Origin: Bradymonadales bacterium
GTDB lineage: Bacteria > Myxococcota_A > Bradymonadia > JAFGEP01
Length of the DNA: 37,978 nt
Direction: 5' to 3'
Assembly (NCBI GenBank): GCA_016931535.1
Contig: JAFGEP010000155.1
Span: 1-37,978, forward strand
The notes under the pieces: generated by a model
Seen by the model: only the letters and a program-made list of their open reading frames with translations
What the model was told of the DNA's origin: nothing
Database searches by the model: none
Shown: positions 25,744-33,495 of the stretch, in pieces
Layout: the number at the start of each line of letters is the position of its first letter
How positions within the stretch are numbered: position 1 is the stretch's first letter
Translations under genes and position numbers: made by a program

Positions 25744-27951
25744 GTGAAAATGAGCGGCTCGATCTGTGCTCGCCGGATCTCGGTTGTCGCTGGCTGGTTC
25801 GCCCTGGTATCGCTCGCCTTGACGGGGTTCGCCGCCTTGCCTGCCTGCAGCCACGAGGACGAAGCCCTGCTTTCCCAGGAATCGCTCACGCGGCGCTTGC
25901 AGCCGATCGTCAACGGGACCACCACCAGCGAATACCCGGCCGTGGGCGCCCTGATCATAGAGGACGACTACACCGGTTATGGGAACATGCAGTACTGCTC
26001 GGGTACCCTGATCGCCCCCCAGTGGGTCATGACCGCGGCTCACTGCGTCATCTCCACCCGCGACCTGCCTATCGAGTACTACATGGTCAGCTTCTTCATC
26101 GGGCCCAACACCGAGCAGGCGGGGCAGATCTACGCGGCGGACAGCTTTCATCCCCACGGGTCCTATGATGATCAGTACCTGACTAACGATATCGGGCTGG
26201 TCCACCTGGCCACGGCAGTCCCCAGCAACGTGGCCACCCCCATCCCCTACAACACCGCCAACCTGGACCAGTACCTGTCCAGCCCCATCACCTGGGTCGG
26301 CTACGGGATCAACAACGCCTCCGCGGAGACCGGCGGAGGGATCAAGCGCAAGGGAACCGGCTACATCGATGACTTGAACTGGATGTGGTACGACTATGGC
26401 ACCGGAGCCAACAACGCCATGCCCTGCAGCGGGGACTCGGGTGGCGGAACCCTGATGACCATCCAATCGCAAACCCGGGTCGTGGGCATCATCTCCTCGG
26501 GCGACCTGTCCTGCAACAGCACCGGCACCGACACTCGGGTCGACGCCTACCAGACCTGGATCGCCAACACCATGTCCGGCGGGGGTGGCACCGAGCAGTG
26601 CGATATCACCGGCGGCGATTGCGGCGTACAGGCCTGCTTCTGGGTGGACGAGACCGGCACCACCACCGACTGCTTCCCCAGCGGCCGGCGCACGGTGGAC
26701 CAGAGCTGCAACCCCGACCCGAACACCTGGGGTGACTCCCTTCCCTGCGCAGATGGCCTGTTTTGCCTGGACTTCCCGGAGTCCTACGGCGGTTACGGCT
26801 CGGTGTGCTACCAGATCTGCCGGAACAACGACCAGTGCCGCAGCACCGAGTCTTGCGAGCTGGTGTTCGAGGACGAGGACGAGATCGGCGTCTGCGTCCC
26901 GGCTCCTGTCCAGTGCAACATCGCCGGAGGGGATTGCGGCGCCGGTCAAGCCTGCTACCCCAGCACCGACGGCAACTACTACTGCTTTCCCAGCGCCGAG
27001 ATCGGGTTGGACGCCGCCTGCGACCCGACCTTGGAGACCTCCTCGCTGCAGTGTGACGACGGCCTGATCTGCATCCAGGTCTCCAGCGACACCCACGACG
27101 GGCGCTGCTTCGACTTCTGCAGCCAGCCAACGGACTGCCCCACGGGAGAGACTTGCGACCTCTTTACCGGCGAGGAGTTCGGTATCTGTCTTTGCACCGA
27201 TGTGGACAATGACGGCTACTGCGCCGAAAACGACTGCAACGACAACAACCGGGACGTGCATCCAGGCGCCACCGAGCTCTGCGGCGACAACATCGACAAC
27301 GACTGCGACGGCTCCACCGACGAGGACTGCAGCGGGTGCGTCGACAACGACCAGGACGGCCACTGCCAGCCCTCGGACTGCGACGACGGCAACCGCAACA
27401 CCTATCCCGGCGCCCCCGAGCTGTGCGGGGATGATATCGACAACGACTGCGACAGCCTCACCGACGAGGACTGCGGCGAGTGCATCGACAACGACCTGGA
27501 CGGCTCCTGCCAGCCCGACGACTGCGACGACAACCAGTTCTGGACCCATCCCGGCGCCCCCGAGCACTGCGGGGACGGGGTGGACAACGACTGCGACGGA
27601 AGCACCGACGAGAGCTGCGGCTGCATCGACGAGGACGGCGATGGCTACTGCCAGGGCGAGGATTGCGACGACTCGAACTACGATGTCAACCCCATGGCAG
27701 ATGAGATCTGCGACGACGGCATCGACAACAACTGCAACTACTGGATGGACCTGGACGACTGGGACTTCTGCGGTTATCCGGAGGACCACCCACCCAGCGG
27801 AAACGGCGGCGGCGGTCGCTCCAGTGGCGCGGTCGGCTGCAGCCTTGCTCCCGGACAGGCCACCGGTAGCATACCCACCACCGCACTGCTCCTTCTTGTT
27901 GCCTGCTGGGTCGGGGCGCGCAGGACCAGCCCCCGACAGAAGAGGCGATAG
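25744..27951 (+). CDS. Trypsin-like serine protease with MopE metal-binding repeats and MYXO-CTERM-like tail
   Basis: 735 residues from GTG 25744 (AGGAG seven bases upstream; an ATG two codons later is the alternative). The hydrophobic N-terminal signal ends AALPACS, a possible lipobox. The chymotrypsin-fold domain begins at an activation-type IVNG (about 55) and has H100 in TAAHC, D149 in NDIGL and S232 in SGDSGGG. Two Cys-rich modules (about 280-485) follow, then four repeats of the MopE-type 'putative metal-binding motif' (about 487-677), each with D.D.DG.C...DC.D.N...PGA.E.C.D.IDNDC. The end has Cys699 (VGCS), a hydrophobic segment ALLLLVACWVG and a basic RRTSPRQKRR tail, the MYXO-CTERM layout used for surface sorting in myxobacteria. 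It is probably a cell-surface Ca-binding protease. A very long antisense open frame across this gene is an artefact of repeated GAC/GTC codons. Confidence 0.93.
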   Translation: MKMSGSICARRISVVAGWFALVSLALTGFAALPACSHEDEALLSQESLTRRLQPIVNGTTTSEYPAVGALIIEDDYTGYGNMQYCSGTLIAPQWVMTAAHCVISTRDLPIEYYMVSFFIGPNTEQAGQIYAADSFHPHGSYDDQYLTNDIGLVHLATAVPSNVATPIPYNTANLDQYLSSPITWVGYGINNASAETGGGIKRKGTGYIDDLNWMWYDYGTGANNAMPCSGDSGGGTLMTIQSQTRVVGIISSGDLSCNSTGTDTRVDAYQTWIANTMSGGGGTEQCDITGGDCGVQACFWVDETGTTTDCFPSGRRTVDQSCNPDPNTWGDSLPCADGLFCLDFPESYGGYGSVCYQICRNNDQCRSTESCELVFEDEDEIGVCVPAPVQCNIAGGDCGAGQACYPSTDGNYYCFPSAEIGLDAACDPTLETSSLQCDDGLICIQVSSDTHDGRCFDFCSQPTDCPTGETCDLFTGEEFGICLCTDVDNDGYCAENDCNDNNRDVHPGATELCGDNIDNDCDGSTDEDCSGCVDNDQDGHCQPSDCDDGNRNTYPGAPELCGDDIDNDCDSLTDEDCGECIDNDLDGSCQPDDCDDNQFWTHPGAPEHCGDGVDNDCDGSTDESCGCIDEDGDGYCQGEDCDDSNYDVNPMADEICDDGIDNNCNYWMDLDDWDFCGYPEDHPPSGNGGGGRSSGAVGCSLAPGQATGSIPTTALLLLVACWVGARRTSPRQKRR

Positions 27952-28003
27952 TCGCTTGGCCGTGGCGCCCGCCCAGATTCGACGCTGACATCGCGAGAAA
28001 GCC

Positions 28004-28498
28004 GTGGAGTTCTCCCTCGAGATCGAACGGAAGTGGCTGCTACGGGAACTTCCTCGTCTCTCCTGGAAAGAGGTGCTCGCCGTTCGCCAGGGTTACCTCT
28101 CGCAGGCAGGTCACAAGCTGCGGATCCGATACACCCGGCGGTCCGATCAGCAGGTCGTCTGCTTTGTCGGCCGCAAGACCGGCCAAGGTATGACAAGACA
28201 GGAGCTGGAGATCCCCATCTCACAGGAGGCGTTCGAGCTCCTCTGGCCGCTGGCCGAGGGGCGCCGTCTCGAGAAGACCCGCTACCTCTATGTCGGACCG
28301 GACGGCTTGACCTGGGAGATCGACCAATACCACGACCGACTGGCCAGCCTCGTCACCGCCGAGGTGGAGCTGACCCACGAGGAGCAGCCGGTGGTCATCC
28401 CCGACGAGATCCGGGCCGTGCTGGTCAGAGAGGTCACTGGCGAGCGGCCCTACCTGAACGCCAGCCTGGCCAAACACGGCCTCCCGGAACGCCATTGA
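28004..28498 (+). CDS. CYTH-domain protein
   Basis: 164 residues. The N-terminal EIERKWLL is the defining EXEXK motif of the CYTH (CyaB/thiamine-triphosphatase) superfamily, followed by the usual alternating charged strands (KLRIRY, CFVGRKTG, RQELEIPI, KTRYLY, WEIDQY, AEVEL), whose side chains line a triphosphate-binding tunnel with metal ions. Small stand-alone members hydrolyse inorganic triphosphate or nucleotide triphosphates. The start is GTG at 28004 with a weak GAGAAAG upstream. It lies 52 bp after the protease gene on the same strand but need not be functionally linked. Confidence 0.9.
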   Translation: MEFSLEIERKWLLRELPRLSWKEVLAVRQGYLSQAGHKLRIRYTRRSDQQVVCFVGRKTGQGMTRQELEIPISQEAFELLWPLAEGRRLEKTRYLYVGPDGLTWEIDQYHDRLASLVTAEVELTHEEQPVVIPDEIRAVLVREVTGERPYLNASLAKHGLPERH

Positions 28499-28605
28499 CC
28501 TCCTACGGCAGATCGCTACGGCCAGAGTACCAGCAAGAACCAGAACCGCATTGAGTAATAACGCCCCACGTCATCTGGAAACTTCTCCTGGCCTCTGGCC
28601 GGGTG

Positions 28606-28723
28606 ATCCTCCCCCGAGGCGGAGCCCGGGGGAGGTGCCCGCGTAGCGGGCGGAGGGGGCGATCCTAGCCTCTGGACAAGCAATACCGCGCAGCGGGCGG
28701 AGGGGGCGATCCTAGCCTCTGGA
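28606..28723 (+). repeat. Dispersed REP-like repeat, copy C plus a second partial copy
   Basis: A full copy at 28606-28674 has the CCTCCCCCGAG/CGGGGGAGG stem, the GCCCGC-GTA-GCGGGC stem and the GATCCTAGCCTCTGGA end. A second partial copy at 28686-28723 (CCGCGCAGCGGGCGGAGGG through CCTAGCCTCTGGA) follows in the same orientation. It lies between the convergent 3' ends of the CYTH and tldE-like genes. Confidence 0.85.
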
Positions 28724-28763
28724 AGGTTCGTAACGCAAGTTCTGCAGAAAAAACCAGGGGTTC

Positions 28764-30080
28764 TCACGTGCCGCTGAACTGCACGTTCTCGAAGACCAGC
28801 GTGGGGGTGAGATAGGAGGAGTAGGGCCAGGGGTCGTTGCCCACCTCCACCAGGTTGGAGAACAGCTCCACCAGGTTGCCGCTCACGTTCATCTCACCCA
28901 GCGGTGCGCCCACCGCTCCGTTCTCGATGGCGTGCCCGCGAAACCCCAGCGAGAAGTCGCCGGTGGTGGTGTCGCTGTTTCCACCCAGCCAGGAGGTCAC
29001 GTAGATCCCCCGCCCCACGGCGGCGATCAGCTCGTCACACGACCGCTCCCCCAGGGTGACCACCAGGTTGGAGGAGCCGCCGGTGGTGGGCGCCATGCCC
29101 GTCTTGCGCCCATAGTAGGTGTCCACGTAGAGATTGGCCACTCGACCGGCCTGAACGATGGGCAGCACCCGGGCGGCGATCCCCTCGCCATCGTAGCGGC
29201 GCGAGGCCAGGCCTCGCACCAGCAGCGGGTTGTCGGTCAGATCGAGCCGTTCGCTGGCGAGCGGTCGATGGGCGGCGTCGGCCCAGAAGGAGCGCCCCTG
29301 GTGGATCAGGGCGGCGCTGGCCGGGCGCAGCAGATGTCCGAGCAATCCACCGGCAGCGCGTGGGTCGACGACCAGCGTGGCCACCTGGGTCGGTCCGGTG
29401 GTGGCGCCCAGGCGTCTGACCGCCTCGGAGAGGGCCTTGCTGCCGATCTCCCTGGGCAGCGGCAACCCCTCGAGGTGTCGCCCTCCTGCCCACATGGCGC
29501 CTTCTGGGCGGCGCTCCCCCTCGTCCTGCAGCGTCACACCGGTGCTCAGCCAGATGGCGGTGCCCTCGGCGGTACCGGTAAAGCCGTTGGAGCTGGCATC
29601 GACCACGATGCCGTGGCCACTGGAGATCGAGGAGGTTACCGAGATGACCCGCTCATGCTGCCGGCCGGCCTCGACCATCTGCCGGCACCACTCCTCGCGT
29701 GTCGAGTTGTCCAGCTGCTCCAGGCGGGGGTCCACCAGGTCCAGGTCCAGGTCACTGCGCCCCTCGAAAAGAGCGGGATCGGTGATCTGCCGATAGGGGT
29801 CCACCTGGATGGCTCGCGTCATGGCCACCGCCTCGCGGATGAACCGCTCCAGCCGCTCGGGGACCAGGTCGGTGGTAGTGTGGGTGGAGTACCGCCCGGC
29901 CACGTAGAGCTGGAGGCCCAGGCTCCTCGACACGGCCTCCTGGACCTTTTCCAGGCGGTCGTCCCGAAAGCTGAACTCGACCGATCGACGCCGTGAGGCG
30001 GTGGCCCACGCCGCATCCGCCCCGGCCTGTTGGGCCAGGGTGACCGCGTCAGCCGCCCGATTCAACAGCTCCTCATGCAT
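28764..30080 (-). CDS. TldE/PmbA-like protein
   Basis: 438 residues, the normal size. It belongs to the TldD/PmbA (U62) family but lacks an HExxxH zinc site, as TldE subunits do; TldE partners TldD to form a protease that trims modified peptides and antitoxins. Family features include GLQLYVAGRYSTHTTTDL near 55, VVDASSNGF, VDPRAAGGLLGHLL and a C-terminal GNSDTTTGDFSLGFRGHAIENG. GGGAGGAGAAA precedes the ATG at 30080. The gene overlaps the end of the tldD gene by 8 bases, so the two are cotranslated. No signal peptide is present, in contrast to its partner. Confidence 0.93.
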   Translation of the reverse strand: MHEELLNRAADAVTLAQQAGADAAWATASRRRSVEFSFRDDRLEKVQEAVSRSLGLQLYVAGRYSTHTTTDLVPERLERFIREAVAMTRAIQVDPYRQITDPALFEGRSDLDLDLVDPRLEQLDNSTREEWCRQMVEAGRQHERVISVTSSISSGHGIVVDASSNGFTGTAEGTAIWLSTGVTLQDEGERRPEGAMWAGGRHLEGLPLPREIGSKALSEAVRRLGATTGPTQVATLVVDPRAAGGLLGHLLRPASAALIHQGRSFWADAAHRPLASERLDLTDNPLLVRGLASRRYDGEGIAARVLPIVQAGRVANLYVDTYYGRKTGMAPTTGGSSNLVVTLGERSCDELIAAVGRGIYVTSWLGGNSDTTTGDFSLGFRGHAIENGAVGAPLGEMNVSGNLVELFSNLVEVGNDPWPYSSYLTPTLVFENVQFSGT

Positions 30081-31614
30081 TTTCTCCTCCCACGGTGATA
30101 CGGGACACCAGCACGGTCGGAAGGCCCAGAGAGACCGGCACCATCTGACCCGACTTGCCGCAGGTCCAGCCGCCGGTGTCCATGGTGCGGTCGTCGGCGA
30201 CCATGGTCACGTTGCGAAGCACCTCGGGACCGTTGCCGATGATGTTGCAGTCCTTGACGGGTGCGGTCAGGCGGCCATCCTCGATGAGCCAGCCGTTCTT
30301 GATGTAGAAGGTGAAGTCGCCCGCGCCGATCTGAACCTGGCCGTTGGTGAAGGTCTCCGCCAGGATCCCCCTGCGGACCGAGGTAATGATCTCCTCTTTG
30401 GTGTGGGGGCCGTTCTCCATATAGGTGCTGCGCATACGCGGAAGAGGCGCATGGCGGAAGGACTGGCGCCGCCCGGAGCCGGTGCTCTCCACCCCGTAGT
30501 GGCGAGCGCTGATCTTGTCGTGCATGTAGCTGGTGAGGATGCCGTTGGAGACCAGGACCGTCCGCTGGCAGGGGGTTCCCTCGTCGTCGACGTTGAGGGC
30601 TCCCCGCTCGTGAGGCTGGGTGCCGTCATCCACGATGGTGACGAACGGGGGGGCGATCGGCTGGCCGATCTTATCGGCGTAGATGCTGATCCCCTTGCGG
30701 TTGAAGTCGGCTTCCATGCCGTGCCCGATGGCCTCATGGAGCAGGATTCCGCTGGCGCCCGCGGCCAGGACCAGTGGCATCTCCCCGGCCGGCGGGCGAC
30801 GAGCTTCGAACAGAGCCATCGTCCGCTCGACCGCCTGCTTGGCGACGAAATCGAGCCGTTCCGGCGTGTACCAGGCCAGGCCGTGGCGAGCCGCGATGTT
30901 GGAGGAGCTGGATTGACGCTGGCCATCACGCCGGGCGATCACCGTGCAGCTCAGCCGAGTCATCGGCCGGGTGTCGGTGAAGATCCGGCCCTCGATATCG
31001 GCGATCAGCACCTCTTCTTCCTCGTCGACCCATCCGATCAGCACCTTCTCCACGGCAGGGTCGAGGCGGGCAGCCTGCTGCGCCACCCGCTCGATCAGCG
31101 GAAGCTTCCTCTCGATCCCAACGGCCGACCAAGGCTGGTCGAGCGGGTAGTAGTTGGCGGTGGAAGCGACCTGGAACGGCGCCACAGCACCAGCGGCGGA
31201 ACCGTGCGCAATGGTGGAAGCCGTCCGGGCAGCCTGCAGCATGGAGGGCAATGTGAGGTCCTCGGTGAAGGCGTAACCGGTCTGGTCCCCCACCACCACC
31301 CGCATCCCCACCCCATGGTCCACCACCGAGCGCGCCCGGTTGATGATCCCGTCCTCATAGGAGATGGAGGTGGCACGCGTGTACTGGCCGAAGATCTCGG
31401 CGATGTCGGCGCCTCGGGAGGTCAGCTCGGAGAGGAGACCGGACAAGGTGGAGCGGTCCAGATCGTACCACTCGAAAAACGGCGTCTCAGGCATGGCGGT
31501 ATCCATTGGAGGGGTTGTCGAACAGCCGGCCAGCATCCCCGGACAGGCCAGAGCCGCCGAGCCGACCGAGGCCAGCTTGATGAACTCGCGTCGATTGAAG
31601 AAGGGATCGGTCAT
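30073..31614 (-). CDS. TldD-like metalloprotease with Tat lipoprotein signal
   Basis: 513 residues. TGGAGG lies just upstream of the ATG at 31614. The N-terminus NRREFIKLASVGSAALA is a twin-arginine signal, followed by MLAGCS, a lipobox, so it is probably exported folded and lipid-anchored. The zinc motif H293-E-x3-H298 (LLHEAIGHGMEADF) is intact, and DDEGTPCQRTVLVSNGIL and AEEITSVRRGIL-type segments match TldD. TldD/TldE usually act in the cytoplasm on peptides such as microcin B17 and the CcdA antitoxin; an exported version would act on envelope peptides. Some other lineages carry Tat-type TldD, so this is a known variant rather than an artefact. The overlapping partner TldE lacks a signal. 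Confidence 0.94.
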   Translation of the reverse strand: MTDPFFNRREFIKLASVGSAALACPGMLAGCSTTPPMDTAMPETPFFEWYDLDRSTLSGLLSELTSRGADIAEIFGQYTRATSISYEDGIINRARSVVDHGVGMRVVVGDQTGYAFTEDLTLPSMLQAARTASTIAHGSAAGAVAPFQVASTANYYPLDQPWSAVGIERKLPLIERVAQQAARLDPAVEKVLIGWVDEEEEVLIADIEGRIFTDTRPMTRLSCTVIARRDGQRQSSSSNIAARHGLAWYTPERLDFVAKQAVERTMALFEARRPPAGEMPLVLAAGASGILLHEAIGHGMEADFNRKGISIYADKIGQPIAPPFVTIVDDGTQPHERGALNVDDEGTPCQRTVLVSNGILTSYMHDKISARHYGVESTGSGRRQSFRHAPLPRMRSTYMENGPHTKEEIITSVRRGILAETFTNGQVQIGAGDFTFYIKNGWLIEDGRLTAPVKDCNIIGNGPEVLRNVTMVADDRTMDTGGWTCGKSGQMVPVSLGLPTVLVSRITVGGENA

Positions 31615-31968
31615 CAAACCTCCATGCGGCAACAGGGAGCGGTCGTACCGACCGACGCCCAGCATACCACCGCTGGCGTTCGACGGACAGCCAACCACCT
31701 TGGCAGTCCAACTCTGGCCGTCCAGCAGCCCCGCACCTGGTTTTCCCACCACAGTGCCCCTCTTGCCGGATCCCGCCGTGCTGCCCCCGCATCACGTGAG
31801 CGTGACCGTGAGCCTGAGCCAGAGCCTGAGCGAGGAGATCGCCCGGGCAGTGACATCGCCCCATCGCCAAAAGCCCAAGGCCGACCGCTGTAGGCCTCCG
31901 TCTCCTGTCTTCCCAAAGAAACGGGCATTACAGCGCGCATCCCTCTTCTGGATCGCCTGCTCGGTCCC
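31615..31968. other. Intergenic region with a short simple repeat
   Basis: 354 bp upstream of tldD and beyond the end of the CapA-like gene. A degenerate hexamer-type run at about 31796-31833 (GTGAGC, GTGACC, GTGAGC, CTGAGC, CAGAGC, CTGAGC) stands out. No gene or confident promoter was seen. Confidence 0.5.
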
Positions 31969-33282
31969 TTATGGCCCCGGCGCCTGCTCTACCCCCCTCT
32001 CCCAGATCAGACCGCTATCGGTCCAGAACAAACAGGTCTGGTAGTCGACACAAGACCGAGTGGCCATCGGTTCCAGCAGAGATGCTGCCTCCTCCGGCGG
32101 GATCTCCACCGGCCCTCGTGCCGGCCGACCGACCGACAGGGGATGTAGCGTCAATCCGGTGACCTGCCAGCCGCCCTCCCCATCTCGCTGGAGCTCGACC
32201 CCAACCAGGGCCGAAACAGAAGCCTCCCGCTGCACCATGTCCGACACCAGGTTGCCGGTGCTGTAGAGAATCAGACCGCCGCGGTAGACCTCGACCGGCT
32301 GCAGCACATGAGGATGATGGCCCCAGACGAGGTGGGCTCCGCTGTCGATCAGCAAGCGGGCCACAGCCTGTTGGCTCCTGGCGATGACCGGCGAAAGCTC
32401 TCCTCCCCAGTGCAGGGAGACCAACACCAGGTCGAATTCGCCGCCGGCTCGCAATTCGCGGATCCTCCCCCTTAGCTCCTCCGCCAGGTGCTCCAGGGTG
32501 ACGAGGGCGACGGGATTGGAGGGACCCGGGGGAGGATTTCCGCGGTTGCGCCATACCGTAGCCGCCAGGATAGCCGTGCGAACCCCCGAGCGCTCGACGA
32601 CCGCCGGAGCGAAGGGGTCCATCTCGGCAGAATGGCCCGACACCCCTGGTTCCGGAAGGCTCGCACCGGCGGCCGCCACCTGCGCCCTTTCCAAGGCGAC
32701 CAAGGTGGTCCGGATCCCCTCTTCTCCCAGGTCGCCGATATGGTTGTTGGCCACCGACACCGCGTCGATCCCGGCGTCGGCAAGCCATTGAGCGGCGCGG
32801 ACAGGCCCCAAAAAGATCGGCGGATGGCGGCCTGGTGCCCGTCTTGGCTCGTCGTTGGACGTAATGTGGTAGAGGGGTAGGCATCCGGTGGGGGTTCGAG
32901 ATAAGCGGATGTAAGACTCCTGTTGGCTTGGCGGCTGGTCGGATGGCGCCGGTTCGTCGCCTTGGCCCTCGGGCTCAACCATGACCCCCTCTGCCATGGT
33001 GCCGACCGCATTCTCGATATCGCACAGAGGCGACTCCAGGTTGACCAGGGTCAGATCCGCTCCCTGCAATCGGAGAATAATCGACGAGAAGGTGTCCGGG
33101 TCTACGAAGGGCCGATACCCATCTCCCGCCATCTTCCCCAGGACCAGGTCTCCAGCCAAAAGGACCTGGAACCGCCCAGCCTGTGTATCCGCCGATTCCT
33201 GGCCGTGTGATGGAGAATGCAGCCCGCCGACCGCCAAAAGCGAGGTGACCAGGATCGTAACCCGTTGCATCCAGTGGTTCAT
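31969..33282 (-). CDS. Exported CapA-family (PGA_cap) metallophosphoesterase-like protein
   Basis: About 437 residues. The N-terminus is a Sec signal (QRVTILVTSLLAVGGLHSPSHGQ). The CapA/poly-gamma-glutamate-synthesis fold is clear from its metal-ligand motifs in order: LLAGDLVLGK, LVNLESPL, SVANNHIGDLG, VSLHWGGEL and VWGHHPHVLQPVEVY, then LILYSTGN. CapA-type proteins are calcineurin-like phosphoesterase relatives acting outside the cell in capsule or polyglutamate assembly and elsewhere; no capBC genes are nearby, so a polyglutamate role is not supported. An insertion with GEGQGDEPAPSDQ-like low complexity (about 95-125) interrupts the first half. The ATG at 33282 is preferred; AGGGAC lies close to it. 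The alternative GTG/ATG upstream start at 33330 lacks a signal. Confidence 0.9.
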   Translation of the reverse strand: MNHWMQRVTILVTSLLAVGGLHSPSHGQESADTQAGRFQVLLAGDLVLGKMAGDGYRPFVDPDTFSSIILRLQGADLTLVNLESPLCDIENAVGTMAEGVMVEPEGQGDEPAPSDQPPSQQESYIRLSRTPTGCLPLYHITSNDEPRRAPGRHPPIFLGPVRAAQWLADAGIDAVSVANNHIGDLGEEGIRTTLVALERAQVAAAGASLPEPGVSGHSAEMDPFAPAVVERSGVRTAILAATVWRNRGNPPPGPSNPVALVTLEHLAEELRGRIRELRAGGEFDLVLVSLHWGGELSPVIARSQQAVARLLIDSGAHLVWGHHPHVLQPVEVYRGGLILYSTGNLVSDMVQREASVSALVGVELQRDGEGGWQVTGLTLHPLSVGRPARGPVEIPPEEAASLLEPMATRSCVDYQTCLFWTDSGLIWERGVEQAPGP

Positions 33283-33441
33283 GTCCCTGCCAGAGGAAGG
33301 GGCTGGCGGCCTGCGGCCGCCCACTGACATCTCACAAAGTTCAGTCGTCGGGCGAAAGCACCCAGCTTTCGGGTACCAGCTGGGGGAGCGTCTCTGGTGG
33401 TACCCGTTCGACCGACACCTTCCGTGACAACGACCGCCAGG

Positions 33442-33495
33442 TTATTCCGTCGGTTCCGGTTCGGGTGTCGGCCAATTCTCCGGCTGTTCTTCGGG
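33442..33495 (-). other. In-frame continuation of the DUF3160 tail beyond an amber codon
   Basis: After the TAG at 33496-33498, the same frame reads 17 more codons (PEEQPENWPTPEPEPTE) to a TAA at 33442-33444. The sequence continues the EQP-rich repeat of the tail exactly, so the amber codon looks like a recent nonsense change in the low-complexity end, or a site of readthrough. Confidence 0.7.

Noticed and set aside
25612..27789. 725-codon open frame on the minus strand, Val/Ala/Asp-rich
   Set aside because: It lies antisense to the protease/MopE gene. Its length comes from the repeated GAC/GTC and GCC/GGC codons of the Asp-rich repeats; it has no ribosome-binding site or known family.
30001..31893. 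630-codon plus-strand open frame
   Set aside because: Antisense to the tldD/tldE genes, with charged low-complexity sequence and no family match.
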